From Pirellulales bacterium (GTDB lineage Bacteria > Planctomycetota > Planctomycetia > Pirellulales > DATAWG01), in contig DATAWG010000028.1 in assembly GCA_036267355.1 (NCBI GenBank), positions 1-64,000 on the forward strand: a DNA stretch of 64,000 bases, written 5' to 3'. Below are positions 1 to 6,702 of the stretch, piece by piece (the first letter of the stretch is position 1; every line of letters begins with the position of its first letter). The translations under genes were made by a program, and so were the position numbers. The notes beneath the pieces are model-generated. The model made no database searches and had not been told where the DNA came from. It worked only from the letters and a program-made list of their open reading frames with translations.

Positions 1-251
1 TCATGAGCCTGATCCACACCTGCGAACTCGGCAAAGCCAATCCGTTCGACTACCTCACGCAACTCAATCGGCATGCGGTCGTAGCGGGCCAGAACCCGCG
101 GAATTGGATGCCGTGGAACTACCGGGAAACGTTGGCGGGAATGGGAAGTGAAAATGGCCAAACGGCGTCCGAAGAATGTTGCCAAGTCGACCGATGCTGC
201 GCAGCGGCTCCGTACAGCGCTGGCAAAACGCACGAAAGACGACCTGATTGA
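1..251 (+). mobile_element. IS66-family transposase, C-terminal remnant (cut by window start)
   Basis: The reading frame is open from the window edge to a TGA at 249-251. It begins FMSLIHTCELGKANPFDYL and continues through a WMPWNY motif, which I recognise as the C-terminal element of IS66-type DDE transposases (the 'NP..YL' segment followed by a tryptophan-rich end). Only about 82 residues lie in the window, so the catalytic domain is off the left edge and I cannot tell whether the element is intact there. The frame overlaps the start of the next (broken) gene by about 100 nt, so the last ~30 residues may be read-through into flanking DNA rather than true transposase. No terminal inverted repeat was identified. 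Confidence 0.7.
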
Positions 252-722
252 CGTCCTTGTGGAGGGGCGGGCAAGGATCGCGACATTCTCCGCCGCCTTG
301 CCGCGCGCATCGAGTTGGAAGCCTCGCCCAAAGAGCTCGTTGCGGCGACGCGCCAAGCGATCGCCGGCGCGACCGACTTCGACGAGCGAGACATCAACCG
401 CAACTTCAGCTACGACTACGCAGCCTACAGCAAAGTGAAGCGCAATTTAGGCCGCATGATCGCCCTCGGAGAGTTTCGTCTGGCGAGGGAACTTTCGCTG
501 GAGTTGATGAAGGCTGGCAGCTATCAGGTCGAGATGAGCGACGAGGGAATGATGACCGACGATATTCAGGAATGCTTGATGCCTGTTCTTCGAGCCCTCA
601 AAAAGTGCGACCTGCCGTCGGACAAGGTAGTGGCTTGGTGCGAGGCGATGAAGAAGAGTGACCGCGTAGGATTCATCTGCCAAGGGCAACTTCAATCGCT
701 GCACGACCGCTTCAAGAAATAG
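154..722 (+). pseudogene. Frameshifted helical protein, possibly SWIM-zinc-finger-associated family
   Basis: The ATG at 154 (a GTG lies at 148) opens MAKRRPKNVAKSTDAAQ and reads to DVLVE near 258. The natural continuation, KDRDILRRLAARIELEASP, is found in another frame from about 262 and runs to the stop at 722 (...QSLHDRFKK). Loss of one base in the G-rich stretch around 259-267 explains the shift. Rejoined, the product would be about 188 residues, rich in helix, with segments such as RDINRNFSYDY and SYQVEMSDEGMMTDDI. I associate this pattern with a planctomycete family found beside SWIM zinc-finger proteins, but that memory is weak. It lies directly after the IS66 remnant. A sequencing error is the alternative to a real mutation. 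Confidence 0.6.
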
Positions 723-837
723 CGGCCGCAATAACCTGCGATTGACGCCGTTGGCGACCTCGCTGTCTCCGCGTGGTCCAAGTCCGCGCCACAATTACAC
801 CGCGGACGTACGGCCCCGCCGCCCCGTGACCGATTTT

Positions 838-1102
838 TCACGCTTGCCGGAAGGACACCGTTAGTTGATATTCGACTTGTCGGGAAGAGCCGAACGCCAT
901 GTCGAGAAAACGGCAGTAGTCCGCGTGCGACGATCGTGCAGAGCCTTCCACGATGTTCGACGCGATGGAAACGGCAGACCGGCGCAACTGCGAAGTCAAA
1001 CCGAATTGCTCATCCTCCGGAAAGTTCTTTGTAGCGCGGTAATATAGATAGCGCCAGCGAGTGGGCCAGTTCAAACGCGCGAAGTTTCCGATGATCTCTC
1101 AT
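838..1102 (-). pseudogene. Four-helix bundle protein (23S rRNA intervening-sequence protein type), frameshifted
   Basis: The 3' part reads RATKNFPEDEQFGLTSQLRR, then SIASNIVEGSAR, the hallmark of the small four-helix bundle family (TIGR02436, 'S23' or IVS proteins). The expected N-terminus, MRDHRKLRAFELAHSLALSI, begins at the ATG at 1102-1100 in another frame. One extra T in the run around 1045-1050 separates the two. The C-terminus also stops early, at VSFRQA, where family members usually continue for 20 or more residues. So the gene carries two lesions. Family members are about 115-130 residues and of unclear function. It lies 115 bases from another broken gene and near an IS66 remnant, which suggests a decaying patch. 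Confidence 0.7.
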
Positions 1103-1162
1103 ACGCGAGATTCTGCCATCGTCTGCTTCGTACCTCAAGCCTTCAGTCTGTAGCCTGTAGCC

Positions 1163-2149
1163 TTACTCCAGCCACCGCTTGTTCGTGAAGCTCCACCACA
1201 CGGTGCGGCGCAGCGATTCGTCGAAGCTGATCTTGAATTCGAAACCCATCGCGCTCAGCTTCGTGTCGCGAAGGGCGTAGCGTAGGTCGTGGCCGGGGCG
1301 GCTGGAATGGAAGTCGATCAATTCGTAGTTGAGCGGTTTGCCGAGAATGTCGGCAATGGCCTGGGCCATTTCGAGATTGTTCAATTCCTGATGGCCGACG
1401 ATGTTGTATTTTTCCCGCTTGTGGCCATGCTCGCAGAGAAATAGCACGACGTCGGAAACATTGCGTGCATGGATATAGTGCCGGCTGCCGGGAGCGCCTT
1501 CCTTGCTGCAATGGATCAGCAGCTTTTCGCCCTGCAAAACTCGCTTGATGCACATCGGCACGAATTTTTCCGGATGCTGCCGTTCGCCGAAAACGTTCAT
1601 CGAGTGCGTCGTGATGACGGGCAGGCCGTAGGTGTTGGCGAAGGCGAGGCCGAGCTCTTCGGCGCCGGCTTTCGTGGCCGAGTAGGGATTGGTTGCGTCG
1701 TAGCGATCCCATTCGCTGTAGAACGTGCCGTGCGGGGCCGGGCCGAACACCTCGTCGGTCGAAAAATTGATCAGCTTATCGAGCGAATCGATATCCCGGG
1801 CGTAGCACAGCAAATTGCCGGTGCCGACGACGTTGTCGTACACGAAGGCCATCGGATCGGAGATGCTGCGATCGACATGCGAGGCTGCCGCGAGGTGGAA
1901 AATATATTTGATCGGCCCGATCGCCGACGCGATTTGGCTGTTCACGGCCGCCTTCAAATCGTGCCATACGAACTGAAATCGTTTTTTGTAGTCGGGCGTG
2001 CCGTCGAGAATTTCGGTCAGACGATTGAGATTGCCCGAGGTGTCGAGCCGGTCGAGACAGACGATATGCCAATCGGTGTTCTTGAAAAGGTGTTCGATGA
2101 GATGATGGCCGATGAAGCCGGCTCCGCCGGTGACCAGGGCTCGGGTCAT
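1163..2149 (-). CDS. NAD-dependent NDP-sugar 4,6-dehydratase/epimerase (RmlB-like)
   Basis: A 328-residue extended short-chain dehydrogenase. The NAD-binding GGAGFIG motif is at residues 8-14, the dehydratase-type STDEVFG at 130-136 (Thr-Asp-Glu triad of RmlB enzymes), and the catalytic YSATK at 156-160. A late SRPGHDLRYAL segment is typical of dTDP-glucose 4,6-dehydratases. It probably converts an NDP-hexose to the 4-keto-6-deoxy intermediate in the cytoplasm. The ATG overlaps the stop of the upstream acetyltransferase (ATGA at 2149-2146), so the genes should be translationally coupled. The order glycosyltransferase, aminotransferase, acetyltransferase, dehydratase points to an N-acetylated amino-deoxy sugar. 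The exact sugar cannot be read from sequence alone. Confidence 0.9.
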   Translation of the reverse strand: MTRALVTGGAGFIGHHLIEHLFKNTDWHIVCLDRLDTSGNLNRLTEILDGTPDYKKRFQFVWHDLKAAVNSQIASAIGPIKYIFHLAAASHVDRSISDPMAFVYDNVVGTGNLLCYARDIDSLDKLINFSTDEVFGPAPHGTFYSEWDRYDATNPYSATKAGAEELGLAFANTYGLPVITTHSMNVFGERQHPEKFVPMCIKRVLQGEKLLIHCSKEGAPGSRHYIHARNVSDVVLFLCEHGHKREKYNIVGHQELNNLEMAQAIADILGKPLNYELIDFHSSRPGHDLRYALRDTKLSAMGFEFKISFDESLRRTVWWSFTNKRWLE

Positions 2150-2673
2150 TGCTTGTATTCGCTCCGCAGAAGGGACATGAGGATCGAGTCTTCGTACATT
2201 CCATTTCGGAAAACCCGCTGCCGCAGCCGGCCATCGACGCGGAATCCAAGCCGCTCATAAACATGCTGCGCGCGGGTGTTGGATTCGAGCACCTCGAGAT
2301 AAACCAGGTGCATGTTCAATTGACGGAACAGATAGTCGAGCAGCCAGGCATACACTTTTTTCGACAGCCCTTTGCCGCGCTGGTCGGGCACGAGATCGAG
2401 GCCCACCGCGCAATTGCGGCTCACCGCGTCGATGCGGTCAATTCGCACCAGGCCGATGAATGGGCCGAGTTCGGCGGGCGTGGTGGGTGAGTTCGTCCAC
2501 GGGAACACGGAGTATCGCTTCGACGTGGCAGGCAAGTGGTGGAGCCAGTCTTCCGTTTGGGCTTCGTTGTATTGGTTCGGATCGTGGAGGTGCAAAAGAG
2601 TCGCCGGGTCGTTGCGCAGCGCGACAATCGCCGGCACGTCGGCCAGTTCGCTCGGCTTGATCCAAAGTTCCAT
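2146..2673 (-). CDS. GNAT (RimJ/RimL-type) N-acetyltransferase, probably acting on an amino sugar
   Basis: A 175-residue GNAT protein. The acetyl-CoA loop DQRGKGLS lies near residues 97-104, followed by the family's ESNTRAQHVYERLGF helix and an RNGMYEDSILM end. I placed the start at the ATG at 2673 because a GAGGA ribosome site lies about 9 nt before it; a longer frame would run into the aminotransferase gene. It ends by sharing ATGA with the dehydratase. Placed between a DegT aminotransferase and a sugar dehydratase, it most likely acetylates the newly added amino group, the role PseH plays in pseudaminic acid synthesis. The similarity to PseH is general, and I do not claim that pathway. Confidence 0.85.
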   Translation of the reverse strand: MELWIKPSELADVPAIVALRNDPATLLHLHDPNQYNEAQTEDWLHHLPATSKRYSVFPWTNSPTTPAELGPFIGLVRIDRIDAVSRNCAVGLDLVPDQRGKGLSKKVYAWLLDYLFRQLNMHLVYLEVLESNTRAQHVYERLGFRVDGRLRQRVFRNGMYEDSILMSLLRSEYKQ

Positions 2674-2755
2674 CACACATGTCCTCGAGTTGCGTTCGGC
2701 ATTCCATGCGGTTGCAAACGCACCGAAATAGGAGCCGATCTCGCGGTGCGCCGAT

Positions 2756-3883
2756 TCACCAACCCTGCCGCACGGCGTCGACAACGTGTTGTCGATCCTC
2801 GTCCGTAAGCCACCAACCGACCGGCAAGCAAATCATCGCATCGGCAACTCGGTCGAGTTGCGGAAGCGGTGATTGGAATTCTGCGAGCGCGCCGTATTTG
2901 TCGTTACGCGTATGCACCTGGTTCACTTGCAGGCCGCGAGCAATCATTGCCTCGACAAACGCGGGCCGATCGGCGACGAGCACCGTGAACAACCAATACG
3001 AACTGTCGCAATCCGGCCGCCGCTCGAGCAGTGTCAGTCCCGGCGTGCCTTGAAATTGATCGTAATAATAATGGGCGTTGTTTTTCTGCTTGGCGACAAG
3101 CGCGGCGACATGCGGATAATTGGCCAAACCTAGGCTCGCCGCCAGATCGTTCATGTGAAACTTGAATCCCCACTCGGGAATATCCTGCGCGCTGCGGAAA
3201 TCGAGCTTGTTGTCGCGATCAAGGCCAAACCATCGCGCCATTCGGGCGCCGCGCCACATCGTGCCGGGCGGCGTGATCAGCAATCCGCCGTCGCCCGTGG
3301 TCAGCGATTTAATGGCTTGAAAACTGAATGCCGCGAAATGTTCTTCGCAAGTGCTACCGACGAGCCGTCCTCGGAATCTCGATTCCCACGCATGGGCACA
3401 ATCTTCGACGACGATCAGGTCTTGCCCGAATCGCCGGCGATATTCGGCGGTTAGTAGCGCCATGCGATCGTAATCGATCGGGTAGCCGCCCCAATGCACA
3501 AATAGCAGAACGCGAGTTTCACGGCTGAGCTTTCGCGCAGCGTCATCGAGGTCGATATTCAGCGTGCCGGGATCGACATCCACCCAGCGGATTGCGAAGC
3601 GATTGGCGACGGCGGGAAAATTCGTCGCGGCGCAAGTCATGGGCGACGACAAAATCTCCGTGCTGTCGCTTAAGCCATATTCGCGTTTGATTAAATGCAG
3701 CGCGAGATGAATGGCCGAGGTGCATGAATTGACCGTCACCATGCGCGGGTTGCCGAAGTGAAGAGCGAGCAATTGCTCGAACTGATCGACTTGCGGTCCT
3801 TGGGCGATGTAGCCGGAACACAGTGTCTTCGAGACTGCCTGTTGGGCCTCGGGGGCCACGAAAACCTTGAACAATGGAATCAT
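2756..3883 (-). CDS. DegT/DnrJ/EryC1/StrS-family PLP aminotransferase
   Basis: The 375-residue product starts MIPLFKVFVAPEA at 3883. The PLP-binding lysine is expected in FSFQAIKSLTTGDGG (Lys near residue 192), and the VVEDCAHAW stretch (about 158-166) supplies the aspartate that contacts the PLP ring. VNSCTSAIHLAL near 51-62 is the phosphate-binding region. Such enzymes transfer an amino group to a 4-keto sugar, or a 3-keto sugar, bound to a nucleotide. The open frame extends further upstream but lacks family sequence there, and it would lie inside the glycosyltransferase gene. The start shares ATGA with that gene's stop. An 82-nt gap separates it from the acetyltransferase downstream. Confidence 0.9.
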   Translation of the reverse strand: MIPLFKVFVAPEAQQAVSKTLCSGYIAQGPQVDQFEQLLALHFGNPRMVTVNSCTSAIHLALHLIKREYGLSDSTEILSSPMTCAATNFPAVANRFAIRWVDVDPGTLNIDLDDAARKLSRETRVLLFVHWGGYPIDYDRMALLTAEYRRRFGQDLIVVEDCAHAWESRFRGRLVGSTCEEHFAAFSFQAIKSLTTGDGGLLITPPGTMWRGARMARWFGLDRDNKLDFRSAQDIPEWGFKFHMNDLAASLGLANYPHVAALVAKQKNNAHYYYDQFQGTPGLTLLERRPDCDSSYWLFTVLVADRPAFVEAMIARGLQVNQVHTRNDKYGALAEFQSPLPQLDRVADAMICLPVGWWLTDEDRQHVVDAVRQGW

Positions 3884-4674
3884 GTTTGCCGGGCCTGATG
3901 GAGGATCTTTCGCACCACTGCCAGATCGGCCTCGGCTTCGCGGTGTGCGGCCTCTTCGCCCACTGTGGGCAAATGAATATGCAGCTTCATGTGGAGATGA
4001 ATGCCCCATAAGTGATCGTCGAGGAAGTAGGCGTCGGTGCTGGCTTTGGTCAGGCGGTCGGGGCAGATATCGCTGAGCTGCCGGCGGCTGTGGCGAAACG
4101 GCGTCGGCCCGCCATAGGCCGGAAGCGCGATGTCGTGCGGCTGATCGGCATAGCGGGTGTAAATATGAAAGCCGGTGTCGGCCATGATGTCGGTCCGGGA
4201 CGAATCGGGAAGAAAGTTGAACCGCGCGATGTCGACTTTTTTCGTGTCGACAAACATGCAAAAGGCGCAGGGAAAATCCTGCCGCCTCCGCTTGTTCGGA
4301 TCGATGGCATAGGGAGCGCCAAAGAAGGCCAGGCCGCGGCGGTCGATATAGTCGAGCACTTCGGCAATCGGCGGCACGATGAAAAAATCGGGATCCATAA
4401 ACGCGGCGAAACGCGTGCGAATGTGTGGCAGCGCGAGGTTAAGACCCATGGCATGATGATAACTCACCGCCTTGATTGCCGGATTTCCGGCCGGAATCGA
4501 CGTCGGGCGACTCGCCCCAGGGACCACGCTGAATTGCGGCAAATCTTCGACCGGGCCGTTCTGAACCACGAGCCAGCGAAATCGGTCGCCCGGCCGACGT
4601 GTCAGTTCGTCGTTCATCGCCAAGTGAAAGCGGCTGTGGTAGGAAACCGAGCAAAGCGTGAGGTCCTCGGTCAT
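3880..4674 (-). CDS. Glycosyltransferase-like protein (GT-A/GT2-like)
   Basis: A protein of about 264 residues read from the ATG at 4674 (MTEDLTLCSVSYHS). It has the start of a GT-A fold, with a WLVVQNGP strand, and the acidic FAAFMDPDFFIV segment that could serve as the metal-binding DxD (here DPD) motif. A later stretch, ADTGFHIYTRY, resembles the acceptor side of family 2 enzymes. No membrane segment is visible. It is the first gene of the four-gene minus-strand cluster and overlaps the aminotransferase by 4 nt. It probably transfers the sugar made by the cluster, or a related one. The open frame upstream of 4674 lacks family character. No strong ribosome site decides the start. Confidence 0.65.
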   Translation of the reverse strand: MTEDLTLCSVSYHSRFHLAMNDELTRRPGDRFRWLVVQNGPVEDLPQFSVVPGASRPTSIPAGNPAIKAVSYHHAMGLNLALPHIRTRFAAFMDPDFFIVPPIAEVLDYIDRRGLAFFGAPYAIDPNKRRRQDFPCAFCMFVDTKKVDIARFNFLPDSSRTDIMADTGFHIYTRYADQPHDIALPAYGGPTPFRHSRRQLSDICPDRLTKASTDAYFLDDHLWGIHLHMKLHIHLPTVGEEAAHREAEADLAVVRKILHQARQT

Positions 4675-5120
4675 GGGAAAATCCGGGGGAATGGAACGCG
4701 GACGCGGCGCGGGCGAGCGTAACCGGAAAAATTGCGCGGGTTGCGAAACAACGATGGCTTTCCGGCCGCGAATATTGAACGATTTCGGCGGTCGCGACAA
4801 GTTCAGCCGAAAGCGGTCGGAAATTTTGGCGACCCGATACATCTTGCCTGGCCATCCAAGCCCCTAGAGTTCCCGATTTCTTTCTCATCTTGCCGAGACT
4901 TTTTCTCTTTTGCAGTCGGCCATCCGACCGATTGTAGGCTGTATGAACTATCCGAGCGGTTTTAACGACCTCGGACGCAAGAGTTAGCATAATTGCCCGC
5001 CGTTTTGGCGGTTTGGAATCGTCGGCGGATCAATGGAAGCGGCTCGCGAGAGCCGCATAATTTCGACCGGCCGCGATAGCAATTGGGCTAGAACGAGCGC
5101 GTGTTTGCAGGGAGGCCACC
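4675..5120. other. Divergent intergenic region between sugar cluster and fliW
   Basis: About 445 nt separate the minus-strand sugar cluster from the plus-strand flagellar regulators. It must hold promoters for both directions, but I could not identify a convincing -35/-10 pair. No repeat or RNA gene was recognised. Confidence 0.4.
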
Positions 5121-5573
5121 ATGTTCATTCAAACGACACGCTTTGGACGCCTGGAAATCGCACCTCACGACGTGCTGATTTTTCCGGCCGGGATTCCCGG
5201 TTTGGAAGACTGCCGCGAATGGGTGTTGCTGGCTGATGCAAGCAACGACGCCCTTGGTTGGCTGCAATGCACGACGCGGCGGGAAGTCGCATTTGCGGTC
5301 GTCAGTCCGCGGCGATTTGTCGCTGGCTATCAGATCCGGCTCGCACGGAGCGAATTGGCTCCGTTGGAGTTGAACGACGTGCGGGATGCCCAGGTGCTGG
5401 TGATCGTCGGGAAGAATGAACGTGGCATTACGCTGAATCTCAAGGCGCCGCTGGTGATTCATCTCGCACGGCGTCTGGGGCGGCAGGTCGTCGCTAACGG
5501 AGATCAGCCGATCCAACACGAGTTGGGGTCGCCGGCAATTGCCGAGCGTCCGCGATTGAAGACGGCCGGCTGA
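5121..5573 (+). CDS. fliW: Flagellar assembly factor FliW
   Basis: A 150-residue protein. IFPAGIPGLEDCREWVLL near residues 20-37 and LNLKAPLVI near 105-113 are the signatures of FliW. In Bacillus FliW binds flagellin and, when flagellin is scarce, binds CsrA and blocks it, which frees flagellin translation. A strong GGAGG site lies 7 nt before the ATG. csrA follows 296 nt downstream and the flagellin gene comes next, so the three partners of the circuit are adjacent. The C-terminus is slightly extended (to LKTAG) but the length is normal. Confidence is high from motif and context together. Confidence 0.95.
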   Translation: MFIQTTRFGRLEIAPHDVLIFPAGIPGLEDCREWVLLADASNDALGWLQCTTRREVAFAVVSPRRFVAGYQIRLARSELAPLELNDVRDAQVLVIVGKNERGITLNLKAPLVIHLARRLGRQVVANGDQPIQHELGSPAIAERPRLKTAG

Positions 5574-5869
5574 GGATGTCAGCGCCGCTGTTTTTTGCAA
5601 AAGGAAAAGTTCCGCTGCCCGCTTGAGGACGGATGGCTCGAGCGGAATTGGTTTGTATTGCGAATCTTCGATTTGGACAATTTGCCGCCGCTGTCGAAAT
5701 CGGCGGGGAAATCGCCCGCATTTGGACGGCTTGAAAGTTTGTAATCGCGGCAATCGGTCTTGATGCCGGTTGCCGGAACGTACTTGGATTTTATCCGGAT
5801 CATCGCCGCTTCACACGGCCGGCCGATCGCCCAAATCGGCCTCTGATAGGAACAAGGAAGGAGCCAGAG

Positions 5870-6121
5870 ATGCTTGTTTTGTCGAGGCAACGCGACGAAA
5901 GCATCATGATCGGTGACAATATCGTCATTACGATTGTCGATATTCGCGGAGACAAGGTTCGCTTGGGGATCAACGCCCCGGCCGAAATTCCGGTCCACCG
6001 CCAGGAAGTCTACGAGGCGATCCAGAGGGAAAATCTGCGGTCGAGCCGGCTCGACCCGCGCGATGCCCAGGCGCTTGGCAAACCCGGCGCTCCGAGGCCC
6101 CCATCGGCGCCCAAGCCGTAG
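5870..6121 (+). CDS. csrA: Carbon storage regulator / translational repressor CsrA
   Basis: An 83-residue protein beginning [18 protein letters not shown], a near-canonical CsrA N-terminus. The RNA-binding residues of the first strand (L4, R6) and the last strand (V.R.E around 42-47, here VHRQEVY) are present. CsrA dimers bind GGA motifs in mRNA leaders and block ribosome access. The tail is longer than usual and proline-rich ([11 protein letters not shown]), as in FliW-type CsrA proteins with extended C-termini that FliW contacts. A GGAAGGAG site lies 6-8 nt upstream. The likely target is the flagellin leader 350 nt downstream. Confidence 0.96.
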   Translation: MLVLSRQRDESIMIGDNIVITIVDIRGDKVRLGINAPAEIPVHRQEVYEAIQRENLRSSRLDPRDAQALGKPGAPRPPSAPKP

Positions 6122-6430
6122 GCTCGGTTGATCGTGAACCAGCATGCGGCGAAACACGTAGCGGATCGGCGCATAGCTCGGTTATTGCCGGCGACCGCAC
6201 GAAGCACGCGCGTCGCCGCAAATCGGGTCGTGGCGCGTTTTCCGTTCCGACATGGTTCACTAGGGCCCCTGGGCGGCGCGAAACCACGGCAACTTTGTCG
6301 GCAATTCCGGAAAAACGCCGGCCAAGACCATGGTTGTAGGCAAAATGCTGGTTGTTTTGCTCGCAACGGCAGTCAATGGATGCCGAAGAAACAAAACAGC
6401 GGACACAATGTGGAAGTTGCTCAAATTACC

Positions 6431-6458
6431 TAAAGCTCCCACTTACACCGGTCGATAC
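6431..6458 (+). promoter_or_regulatory. Candidate sigma-28 (FliA) promoter of the flagellin gene
   Basis: TAAA at 6431-6434 is followed after 16 nt by GTCGATAC at 6451-6458, against the sigma-28 consensus TAAA-N15-GCCGATAA. Six of eight -10 bases match. It lies about 245 nt upstream of the flagellin ATG, which leaves a leader of roughly 235 nt. The match is by eye; the planctomycete sigma-28 consensus may differ. Confidence 0.5.
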
Positions 6459-6478
6459 TTCCCCTAGGGATTGCTAGC

Positions 6479-6492
6479 GCGACGGAGGTCGC
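6479..6492 (+). promoter_or_regulatory. Candidate CsrA-binding hairpin 1 in flagellin leader
   Basis: GCGAC (6479-6483) pairs perfectly with GTCGC (6488-6492) around a GGAG tetraloop. GGA exposed in a hairpin loop is the classic CsrA recognition element. It lies just downstream of the candidate sigma-28 promoter. Confidence 0.5.
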
Positions 6493-6535
6493 CGCAGCCG
6501 GTGGCGTTGGTTTGCCGGCGCAGTTTTGGGCAATG

Positions 6536-6553
6536 CCGCCCCGGGAAGGGCGG
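6536..6553 (+). promoter_or_regulatory. Candidate CsrA-binding hairpin 2 in flagellin leader
   Basis: CCGCCC (6536-6541) pairs perfectly with GGGCGG (6548-6553) around the hexaloop CGGGAA, again presenting GGA. More GGA motifs follow near 6552, 6558, 6569, 6603 and 6626, so the leader is dense in possible CsrA sites. The start codon itself has no clear Shine-Dalgarno overlap with them. Confidence 0.5.
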
Positions 6554-6702
6554 AACGGGACGCCCGGTGGAGACCATGCGTCGAGTGATATTGGTGCGGG
6601 CCGCGGACAGGGGAGTATCCCCCGAGCCGGGACACCGCTGAGTGCGCCGCCGCGCCGCGGTGGTCGTGGGCAAATTTTCTAACCATTCAATGGGTGTCAG
6701 GC

